Part shown: piece after piece, positions 5,296-11,893 of the stretch
Position numbering within the stretch: position 1 is the stretch's first letter
How the letters are laid out: every line of letters begins with the position of its first letter
Assembly (NCBI GenBank): GCA_009699025.1
Contig: WLOZ01000019.1
Span: 1 to 13,591 of the forward strand
DNA: 13,591 nucleotides
Source: Actinomycetota bacterium
GTDB lineage: Bacteria > Actinomycetota > Actinomycetes > S36-B12 > CAIYMF01
Direction of reading: 5' to 3'
Position numbers and translations under genes: made by a program
Notes under the pieces: model-generated
What the model was told of the DNA's origin: nothing
Seen by the model: the letters and a program-made list of their open reading frames with translations, nothing else
Databases searched by the model: none

Positions 5296-6552
5296 ATGGC
5301 AACGACAGCAATCCCGCCGAACATCGAGCCAACAGACCGTGTGCGCGACTACACCAGCAGATTCGCGCGATTCCTCGACGACCACGTGGCCCCCATCGAG
5401 GCCGAGTTGGCGACCAAGGGCGCCGGCACGTCGGCGGTGCCTAGGCTCGACGACGACGGGCGCATGCACCCGGCCGTGCAGGAGGCTCGCGAGCAGGTAC
5501 GCCGCCAGGCCGGATCGCTGGGGCTCTACGCCCCGAACATCAGTGCCGAGTTCGGCGGCGGCGGGTTCAGCCGGGTCGAGATGCATCACGTGGAGGAGTT
5601 CGTCTACCGAAACTCAGGCCTCGGCCTCGGCCTCGCGGCGCTCGCCTGGACCGAGGGACCCAGCCCCGCGCACGAGCATCTGTCACCTGCGATTCGAGAG
5701 CAGTACCTCGACCCCATCGTGAGCGGCCAGATGTCGACCGGCTTCGCGAATACCGAGCCCAGCGTCGGCTCCGACTTCCTCGCCATGGGCACACGCGCGG
5801 TGAAGGACGGCAGCGACTGGATTCTCAGCGGCACCAAGAAGTGGATCACCAGCGCCGCCTTCTCTGACACGTTTCTCGTCACGTGCGTCACTCAGCCAGG
5901 GGCCGGCACCAAGTCGCTGTCGATGTTCCTCGTCGACGCCAACGACACCGGGTTCAGGCGCGGAGCCAACAACCCCTCCATGATGAACGACGGCCTCACC
6001 GGCGAACTCCACTTCGACGACATCCGCCTGCCCGCCGAACGCTGCGTGGGTGAGATCGGCAGCGGCTTCGCCCTCGCGATGTCGTGGATCAACTGGCGGC
6101 GGCTGTGCCGCGGCGGCATGTGCGCGGGGTGGGGAGATTGGCTGGTCACCCGCGCGATCGAACACTCGCACGAGCGAACTTCCGGCGGTAGGCCGATCGC
6201 CGACCTGCAGGCGGTGCAGCACCTCATCGCCCAGATGGACCTCGACACGTATCAGGCGCGCGCCACGTCATTGGTCGCCCAGGCCGAACTCGATCAGATG
6301 GGACCCTTCAGCATCCCGCTGTCGCGGGAGGCGCCACGGCTGATCAGCCTGGTGAAGGTGATCAACGACGAGGCCTTCTACCGAGTGGCCGATCGAGCGG
6401 TTCAGGTACACGGGGCCGCGGGACTGTCGATCGGCACACCCGAGGAGAAGTTGTTCCGCGTGGCCCGCAATCTTCGCATTCCTGCTGGCACCACCGAGAT
6501 CCAGTACAACGCAATTTCCCGAGGACGGTTTCGGGAAAAGTTGAGTGGATGA
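5296..6552 (+). CDS. Acyl-CoA dehydrogenase-fold flavoprotein, catalytic Glu missing
   Basis: A 418-residue protein starting at ATG 5296 behind GAAGGA with a 6-base spacer; an upstream ATG at 5215 lies inside the promoter. Family marks in order: N-terminal helical domain with LGLYAPNISAEFGGGG (about 75-90); TEPSVGSD (153-160) and WILSGTKKWIT (175-185) of the middle beta domain; VADRAVQVHGAAG (about 374-386) and RIPAGTTEIQ (394-403) of the C-terminal domain. FAD binding therefore looks intact. The usual base position before GT (Glu376 of MCAD) is A397, and the alternative base position of isovaleryl-CoA dehydrogenase aligns with R268. Either another residue serves or the reaction is not ordinary alpha,beta-dehydrogenation (a reductase or other flavin chemistry). 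It is the first gene of the operon, and its stop overlaps the selD start (ATGA). Confidence 0.9.
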   Translation: MATTAIPPNIEPTDRVRDYTSRFARFLDDHVAPIEAELATKGAGTSAVPRLDDDGRMHPAVQEAREQVRRQAGSLGLYAPNISAEFGGGGFSRVEMHHVEEFVYRNSGLGLGLAALAWTEGPSPAHEHLSPAIREQYLDPIVSGQMSTGFANTEPSVGSDFLAMGTRAVKDGSDWILSGTKKWITSAAFSDTFLVTCVTQPGAGTKSLSMFLVDANDTGFRRGANNPSMMNDGLTGELHFDDIRLPAERCVGEIGSGFALAMSWINWRRLCRGGMCAGWGDWLVTRAIEHSHERTSGGRPIADLQAVQHLIAQMDLDTYQARATSLVAQAELDQMGPFSIPLSREAPRLISLVKVINDEAFYRVADRAVQVHGAAGLSIGTPEEKLFRVARNLRIPAGTTEIQYNAISRGRFREKLSG

Positions 6553-7700
6553 GCAGCCCGCACGAGGCGAGCCTGCCCCGGGTCGATACGAGTGCGGCTC
6601 GGCCGCGGTTGACCCAACTGTCCCCCGGCGGGGGATGCGCCTGCAAGCTGCCGCAGGCAATGCTCGACGACGTGCTCGGCATGGTCCGCACAACCACTGG
6701 CGCACAGGGCAACGAGTGGGGAACGGAGTCGGCGAACCTCTTGGTCGGCCTTCAGACGCCAGACGATGCAGCCGTGTACGCGATCGACGAGCATCGAGCA
6801 TGGATCGTCACTGCTGACTTCGGCACGCCCGTGGTCGATGACCCGCATCTCTGGGGACGCATCGCTGCCACCAACGCACTGTCCGACGTGTACGCGATGG
6901 GGGGCCGCCCGTTGCTCGCGCTCAACTTGCTCGCCTGGCCCCTCGACCTCGATCGCACCATGCTTGCCGAGGTCCTCGACGGAGGGCGGCGCGCAGTGGT
7001 CGAGGCAGGTGCCCTCATCGTGGGCGGCCACAGCATCGATGACCCCACACCGAAGTTCGGCCTGGTGGCCATCGGGGAGGTCGAACGAGGCCACCTCCTC
7101 ACCAAGGGCGGCGCGCGCGAGGGCGACCTGCTCATTCTCACCAAGCCACTCGGAGTCGGAGTCGTGAGCACCGCGATCAAGCGAGGCCTTGCTCCTGCCG
7201 GATTGGTGGAGGCCGCAGTGGAGTCGATGCTCCGGCTCAACGCGAACGCGGCCGGCGTCGCCCGCCGCGCCACCCTCCGCGGCGGCACCGACGTGACCGG
7301 CTACGGCCTGCTGGGTCATCTCCACGAGATGGCGAAGGCCGCAGGTCTCGTTGCGCACCTCCATGCCAACTCGGTCCCCGTCCTCGCTGCAGGGGCCGAC
7401 ACGGTCGCGCAACTGATCATCGACGGATGCGCGCCCGACGGATCGCGCCGCACGCTCGCCAACGCACTGTCGGCGAGGTGGTTCGATCCGGGTGGGCTAC
7501 CCGACGACACTCAACTGCTGCTGGCCGACGCTCAAACCTCGGGCGGCCTGCTGCTCGCCGTTCCACCAACGACCGTCGACGCCGTGTTGACCGGGTTGCA
7601 CGACGGCGGTGACCACGCGGCAGCCGTCATCGGACATTTCGCCGCTCCCACTCACGAGCACGAACCAGGAACGGTGACCGCCAGTGCCACCACCATCTGA
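6549..7700 (+). CDS. selD: Selenide, water dikinase (selenophosphate synthetase)
   Basis: A 383-residue protein of normal family length. It makes selenophosphate from selenide and ATP. The catalytic loop GGGCACK has C30 and K33 at the positions of E. coli Cys17 and Lys20, so this is the Cys form, not the selenocysteine form. Other SelD marks: PDDAAVY (71-77, metal/ATP aspartates), TADFGTPVVDDP (88-99), WGRIAATNALSDVYAMGG (102-119), GGTDVTGYGLLGH (about 245-257) and the C-terminal DAQTSGGLL. All elements look intact, so activity is expected. It is translationally coupled to the upstream flavoprotein gene and followed after 10 bases by a NadM-like gene. No selA, selB, selC, ybbB or senB is in the window, so the user of the selenophosphate is unknown. 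The neighbours suggest a selenium use other than selenocysteine. Confidence 0.95.
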   Translation: MSSPHEASLPRVDTSAARPRLTQLSPGGGCACKLPQAMLDDVLGMVRTTTGAQGNEWGTESANLLVGLQTPDDAAVYAIDEHRAWIVTADFGTPVVDDPHLWGRIAATNALSDVYAMGGRPLLALNLLAWPLDLDRTMLAEVLDGGRRAVVEAGALIVGGHSIDDPTPKFGLVAIGEVERGHLLTKGGAREGDLLILTKPLGVGVVSTAIKRGLAPAGLVEAAVESMLRLNANAAGVARRATLRGGTDVTGYGLLGHLHEMAKAAGLVAHLHANSVPVLAAGADTVAQLIIDGCAPDGSRRTLANALSARWFDPGGLPDDTQLLLADAQTSGGLLLAVPPTTVDAVLTGLHDGGDHAAAVIGHFAAPTHEHEPGTVTASATTI

Positions 7701-7710
7701 GAGGCCCGCA

Positions 7711-8304
7711 GTGACGTCACCCCTGAGCCAGATGTCGGAGTTGGCGTGCGTGACAGGCCGGTTTCAACCGGTCCATCGGCAGCACATGGAGCTCTTCGAA
7801 GTAGCTTTGGCCGAGGCAGAGCATCTGATCGTCGCCGTCACCAACCCCGACATCCAAGCCCGGCAGGCAGTGGCCACGTCGCTGCACCGGCATTCCGTGG
7901 CGGCCAACCCGTTCACCTACTTCGAACGAGTTCAACTGCTCAAGAGCGCGCTCGACGCGGCCGGTCACCTCAGTCGCACGACTATCGTGCCCTTTGACCT
8001 GACCCGGCCCGAGGTGTGGGCCGACTATGTGCCACGAGGCACCCGTCAGTTCGTACGGGCCTACTCCGACTGGGAGAGGCAGAAGGCCGGCTGGCTTCGC
8101 GACGCCGGCTATCGCGTCACCCTTCTCGAGGGCGATGCGCAACAACGAATCTCCTCCACCGACATTCGCGAGTTCCTCACCACGCATGCATCGCGCGGAT
8201 CGACGGGCCCAAGCGAGGAATGGCACGAGCTCGTGCCGACATCGACCATCGCACTGCTGGAGAGACTCTGGGCTGCAGCCGACGCCAGCGAGCGTGAGCT
8301 GTGA
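7711..8304 (+). CDS. NadM-like nucleotidyltransferase (HxxH / ISSTxIR type)
   Basis: A 197-residue member of the cytidylyltransferase-like nucleotidyltransferase superfamily, closest in look to NMN adenylyltransferase NadM/NadR. GRFQPVHRQH (16-25) holds the nucleotide-binding HxxH; the usual Gly of HxGH is Gln24. ISSTDIR (147-153) is the C-terminal signature, and RAYSDWERQKAGWLRDAGY (about 117-135) replaces the NadM region that carries two Asn residues before a charged helix. I chose GTG 7711 because GAGAGG lies 6 bases upstream; ATG 7732 is the alternative, and GTG 7684 overlaps selD. It sits between selD and a PGM-family gene and overlaps the latter. It may form NAD, or transfer CMP or AMP to a different phosphorylated or phosphonate substrate. 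Family is sure; substrate is not. Confidence 0.88.
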   Translation: MTSPLSQMSELACVTGRFQPVHRQHMELFEVALAEAEHLIVAVTNPDIQARQAVATSLHRHSVAANPFTYFERVQLLKSALDAAGHLSRTTIVPFDLTRPEVWADYVPRGTRQFVRAYSDWERQKAGWLRDAGYRVTLLEGDAQQRISSTDIREFLTTHASRGSTGPSEEWHELVPTSTIALLERLWAAADASEREL

Positions 8305-9743
8305 GGCCACCCGGCTACGGCGAGGACCAGCCACGCCTCAGTGACGATCGATTGCCGGTCATCCTGATCACCCTCGATGGGCTCGGCGACCGCCCGGCGC
8401 CCGAGCTCAGCAGTGCCTCAGCGAACATCGGCATGGCCCCTGGCCCCATGCTGGCGGCCGGACTCACTCCATCGGAGGCAGCCTCAACGCCTGTCCTCGA
8501 CCGGCTCACCGAACGCGGGGCCTGCGGGTGGCACCTGCCCTTCGGATGGGGCGTGGCGCCATCGTCGGAGGTCGCACATTGGTCGATGTTCGGGTACAGC
8601 GACATCGAGTTTCCGGGTCGCGCGGTGTTGGAGGCACTCGGCGCCGGCATTGACGTCGCGGCCCATCAGGCGATCACGTTCGCGGCGCTGCGCACCAGCC
8701 GTGTCCAGGCTGCCCCCGACGGCGAGAGCGTGTGGATCACCGGCCGGGTCGCACGCAACGACCCTGCCGACTGCAGCGACGCAGCGGCCCTCTGGATCGA
8801 GCTCGAGCCTCTCTTCGCCCAGCACGCGGTTGAGGCGCACCACCTCGGTCGCGGCGAAGCCATCCTGACTTTCGCCGAGCACCCGCGCGGTGACGTCACC
8901 GACTCCGATCCATTCTTCGAGGACTTCCACCCGTGGCTCCGTGTTCGACCTACCTCGCCAGCCGGCGAGCACCTCGCCACCGCATTGAACGCCAGCCTGA
9001 TCAGCGCCAGGAGACTGCTCATGCGGTCGGAGGTGAACGCGAGCCGACGCACGGCAGGCAAGCCGGCGTTCGACGTGGTCACCACCAAGTGGTCAGGCAC
9101 GCGCGAGGAGTTGCCTTCCTTTGAAGAACTCACGGGAGTCGCGGGAGCTGCCGTGACCAGCTCTCGCCTTTACCGAGGTCTGGCCACCCTCCTCGGCATG
9201 AGGTCGATTCACCACGGATTCGAGGGTGACCTCGTCGCCAATGCGGGCACCGACATTGCCGCCCGGCTGCGCCTGGCGGAGGATCTCATCGACGCTGGCG
9301 CCCGCTTCGTACACGTTCATACCAAGGCGACCGACGAGGCGGGCCACACCAAGCGGCCTCGATTCAAGGCCGACGTCATCGAGAGCATCGACTCAGGCCT
9401 CGCGGGCCTGGACGACCTCGCCGATCGGGCAGTCATCGCCATCACCGGCGACCACGCGACGCCGTCGACCCATGGAGTGCTGCACACGGCCGATCCGACC
9501 CCGCTCTTGCTCATTGGCCCCACGGTGAGGCCCGACCGTGTCACCACGTTCGGCGAGGCGCCCTACCACGACGGCTGGTACGGGAAGGTCGCTGCCCGCC
9601 AATTGCTGCCGCTGCTGTTCGGGCACGCCAATCGCCCGGTCTTCCTCGGCCACCGTGCCACGCCTCGCCAGACAGTGGCCCTGCCCGACAACCCCGAACC
9701 CATGACAGTCGACGACGTCGAACCACCCCCGACGTCACCGTAG
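8301..9743 (+). CDS. APGM-family metalloenzyme (archaeal-type cofactor-independent phosphoglycerate mutase)
   Basis: A 480-residue alkaline-phosphatase-superfamily protein. LITLDGLGDRP (22-32) supplies the first metal Asp. APSSEVAH (86-93) aligns with the PGSDTAH nucleophile loop, with S89 as likely phospho-Ser and E90 in place of Asp. GKPAFDVVTTKWSG...LPSFEELTG (about 253-279) and LYRGLATLLGM (290-300) are the APGM middle region. HTKATDEAGH (340-349), GDHATP (383-388) and VLHTADP (393-399) give the remaining metal ligands. It is longer than the usual ~400-410 residues, with extra residues between the first Asp and the nucleophile loop and at both ends. GTG 8301 overlaps the preceding stop (GTGA), so translation is coupled. 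The canonical reaction is 3-PG to 2-PG, but as the last gene of an operon with selD and a nucleotidyltransferase it may act on another phosphorylated compound. Confidence 0.9.
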   Translation: MRPPGYGEDQPRLSDDRLPVILITLDGLGDRPAPELSSASANIGMAPGPMLAAGLTPSEAASTPVLDRLTERGACGWHLPFGWGVAPSSEVAHWSMFGYSDIEFPGRAVLEALGAGIDVAAHQAITFAALRTSRVQAAPDGESVWITGRVARNDPADCSDAAALWIELEPLFAQHAVEAHHLGRGEAILTFAEHPRGDVTDSDPFFEDFHPWLRVRPTSPAGEHLATALNASLISARRLLMRSEVNASRRTAGKPAFDVVTTKWSGTREELPSFEELTGVAGAAVTSSRLYRGLATLLGMRSIHHGFEGDLVANAGTDIAARLRLAEDLIDAGARFVHVHTKATDEAGHTKRPRFKADVIESIDSGLAGLDDLADRAVIAITGDHATPSTHGVLHTADPTPLLLIGPTVRPDRVTTFGEAPYHDGWYGKVAARQLLPLLFGHANRPVFLGHRATPRQTVALPDNPEPMTVDDVEPPPTSP

Positions 9744-9765
9744 TCAGCGCTCGCCCGACAGCGGA

Positions 9766-10728
9766 CTATCCGCCGACGAGTCCGCCCGCCCACGGATTCA
9801 GGCGCGCCATCTCGAGCATGTGCTCCTTGGTAGCCCCCGCAGCAGCGTGACTTCCGGATGCCACCCCGAATGATTCCGAGAGGTACGCACTGGCGTCGAG
9901 CAACTTGTCCCACGAGACTCCGGTGTCGATGCCGCATTCAGTGAGCATGTTGACCAGGTCTTCGGTGCAGAGGTTGCCATGGTTGCCGGTGAGGTGCGGG
10001 AAGCGGATGCCTCCACCAATTCCGCAGAGTGCGCCTTCGAAGGTGCGAACACCTGCTTGCATCGCTGCCAACGCATTGGCCAACGCCATTCCGTTTGTGT
10101 TGTGCAGGTGAATGCCGACCTTGAGGTCGGGGTAGGTCTCTCGCACACTGCTGCACAACTCGAAGACCTTGCGCGGTCCGTCGGCACCGGCACTGGTCGC
10201 CACATAGATCTCGTCTACTCCGAGGTCAACGATTCGGCCGATGAGTGCCATGCTCCGCTCGAGCGGGATATCACCCTCGTAGGCGCAGAACATCGTCATG
10301 GCAACCGCCACCACCACGTGCACGTCTGAGGTGGCAGCCACCTCAACGATCTCCCCGATCACTTCGACGTTCCGGTCGACGCTCATGTTCTGGTTCTTCA
10401 GGTTGTAGGCCTCGCTCACGCAAATGAGACCGACCACCTCGCGCAGTCCGACGTCCGCCGCCCGTTGGGCGCCCTTACGGTTGGGCACGAGGGCCCGGTA
10501 GGTGCACGATCCGGGGTCGGGGAGTCGACGGAAGAGATCCTCGGCATCGGCCAGCGCAGGGATCACGTCTGGCCGCACGAAACTGGTGACTTCAATGCGT
10601 TGCAGCCCCGCTGCCAGGAGGTGCTCGACGAGGCCCACCTTCTGGTCGGTGGTGTACACCTTGCTGAGGCTCTGGAGGCCATCTCGAGGCGACACTTCCA
10701 CGATTTCAACGGACTCAGGGAAAATCAA
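9766..10728 (-). CDS. HMG-CoA lyase-like DRE-TIM aldolase, lyase Cys absent
   Basis: A 320-residue TIM barrel of the HMGL/DRE-TIM family. EVSPRDGLQ (11-19) has the conserved Arg15 and metal-binding Asp16; HLHNTNGMALAN (207-218) supplies metal ligands H207 and H209; TGNHGN (247-252) supplies the Asn ligand. In true HMG-CoA lyases the loop before this Asn is GGCPYA with a catalytic Cys. Here it is GIGGGIRFP (236-244), with Gly240 in place of Cys. Metal binding is thus kept, but the lyase Cys is lost, so another acyl-CoA or hydroxy acid cleavage is likely. The start is TTG 10728 with GGAG 8 bases upstream; no ATG or GTG fits. It follows an isochorismatase-fold gene by 62 bases on the same strand, probably as one transcript, and ends 22 bases from the end of the convergent PGM-family gene. 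Confidence 0.85.
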   Translation of the reverse strand: MIFPESVEIVEVSPRDGLQSLSKVYTTDQKVGLVEHLLAAGLQRIEVTSFVRPDVIPALADAEDLFRRLPDPGSCTYRALVPNRKGAQRAADVGLREVVGLICVSEAYNLKNQNMSVDRNVEVIGEIVEVAATSDVHVVVAVAMTMFCAYEGDIPLERSMALIGRIVDLGVDEIYVATSAGADGPRKVFELCSSVRETYPDLKVGIHLHNTNGMALANALAAMQAGVRTFEGALCGIGGGIRFPHLTGNHGNLCTEDLVNMLTECGIDTGVSWDKLLDASAYLSESFGVASGSHAAAGATKEHMLEMARLNPWAGGLVGG

Positions 10729-10771
10729 GGCACTCTCTCCTCGTGTTGGTTCCGAACCTGGAATGGCTTGC

Positions 10772-10786
10772 CCAACCTTGGGTTGG
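10772..10786. other. Short hairpin between the hydrolase and lyase-like genes
   Basis: CCAACC (10772-10777) pairs with GGTTGG (10781-10786) over a 3-base loop, just after the hydrolase stop codon in the direction of transcription. There is no T-run, so it is a possible processing or pausing hairpin and not a terminator. Confidence 0.35.
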
Positions 10787-10790
10787 CTGA

Positions 10791-11483
10791 CTAGGCCCCT
10801 GCAATGGCCGCGAGCACGTCATCAGTGCTCAACACCTGCCCGTAGAGGCGCGGAATGACCCGCAGCGTCGCGTCGTGCATCTCCTGGGAATCAGCTCCGC
10901 ACGCATCTTCCACCAGAATGCACTGGTAGCCCCGGTCAGCGGCATCGCGCAGGGTGTGCTCGACGCACATGTTGGTCGACACGCCGGCGAAGATCAGGGT
11001 GTTGGTGTTGTAGGCACGGAGGATCAGGTCGGCAGGCGAGGCGGTGAATCCACTCGGCGTGAGCTTGTTCACGACGCGCTCGTCTCCGACCGGCTTGATC
11101 TCGTCGATGATCTCGTGCTCGCGGGTACCCACTCGATTGAGGGTTCCTCGGCAGAGTTCCTTCATCATCGGCCCGAGGTCGGAGTAGTCCTGAGTCTCGG
11201 CCCCGTACGTGAAGTACAGCACCCGGAGGTTCTTCTCCCTGAACGCCTCCAACAGCCTCTGAACATTGGGAAGCACCGTGCTCGCGATTCGCTCGAATCG
11301 ATAGACGGATTCGGCCGCCCTGCCCTCGCGGGCGAGCTTCGCGCCTAGCCCGTGGTCAGGACTACCGGTGGCGTACTGGAGGTCGACGAGCACCAAGCAC
11401 GCGTCTTGCGAATCGATGTCGAAAGTGGGCGTGAAAGCGGCCACGTAGTCGGTTGCGCCTGAAGTGCCAGCGTTGTTAGCCAT
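10791..11483 (-). CDS. Isochorismatase-fold cysteine hydrolase (second copy)
   Basis: A 230-residue protein with an intact triad: D34 in LVDLQ, K140 in VNKLTPSGF, and nucleophile C173 in GVSTNMCVEHTLRDA. The NKxTPSGF and STNMCVEHT stretches recall the ureidoacrylate/biuret/N-carbamoyl amidohydrolase side of the superfamily more than nicotinamidases; the substrate remains unassigned. About 25 residues precede the core. The start is ATG 11483 with AAGGAG about 8 bases upstream. It is the promoter-proximal gene of a probable two-gene unit with the HMG-CoA-lyase-like gene, which suggests catabolism in which an amide is hydrolysed and an acyl-CoA or hydroxy acid is then cleaved (inference). It shares little beyond the motifs with the copy at 3817-4404, so it is not a recent duplicate. 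Confidence 0.9.
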   Translation of the reverse strand: MANNAGTSGATDYVAAFTPTFDIDSQDACLVLVDLQYATGSPDHGLGAKLAREGRAAESVYRFERIASTVLPNVQRLLEAFREKNLRVLYFTYGAETQDYSDLGPMMKELCRGTLNRVGTREHEIIDEIKPVGDERVVNKLTPSGFTASPADLILRAYNTNTLIFAGVSTNMCVEHTLRDAADRGYQCILVEDACGADSQEMHDATLRVIPRLYGQVLSTDDVLAAIAGA

Positions 11484-11893
11484 TTCTTGAGCTCCTTCGA
11501 TGAAGGGATTGACTCATGGATTCCGCTTCTCGGTCGTCGGGGGTGGCTCGCATTGCAGTGGGGAGTGAGCGTCCCACCCGACTTCCACTTCGCTCGCCAG
11601 CCATCAGGAGGCGGACAACTCAGGAACTTTGCATACATACAACTCGCTGAACTTGTTACTATGCAGCGCTTCGAGAGTACCCGGCCGTCGCTCCGCGTAG
11701 ACAATGTATACAACACGTGACAAGAGGCGTCAACAGTGAGAGGCCACGGGTTCTCGGTCGCAGTTGATGATGCTCGGGACCACGTCACACGGCCGCGACG
11801 TCGTCATCAGGCTCGAGCAATGCCAGGCGCCTGGGTGCCAATCCCCAGAGTGATGTGGAACGCGGTGAGCTGACGTGCGGCTGCCGGACAGCG
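11484..11893. other. 410-base gene-free region with AT-richer patch
   Basis: No supported gene: open frames on + have no ribosome-binding site or recognisable product. It lies between the end of the sensor kinase gene and the start of the hydrolase gene, both on minus. The patch 11625-11720 is clearly less GC-rich and should contain the hydrolase promoter. The palindrome TGTATACA (11705-11712) resembles operators of GntR-type regulators. A -35-like TTGTCT on minus (complement of 11699-11704) has only a poorly spaced -10 (TACTCT, 19 bases), so no promoter is assigned. No terminator hairpin with a T-run was seen behind the kinase. Confidence 0.5.
11705..11712. promoter_or_regulatory. TGTATACA palindrome, possible operator
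   Basis: A perfect 8-base palindrome in an AT-richer patch, about 220 bases upstream of the hydrolase start. A related CATACAAC lies at about 11636-11643 versus TATACAAC at 11708-11715, so there may be two sites. Short palindromes occur by chance, and no regulator gene is adjacent. Confidence 0.25.

Noticed and set aside
6402..7412. 336-codon open frame antisense to the flavoprotein and selD genes
   Set aside because: No domain or start signal; the opposite strand carries conserved SelD residues throughout.
6549..7700. SelD as a selenoprotein with in-frame UGA
   Set aside because: The catalytic position is a Cys codon (C30) and the frame has no internal stop.
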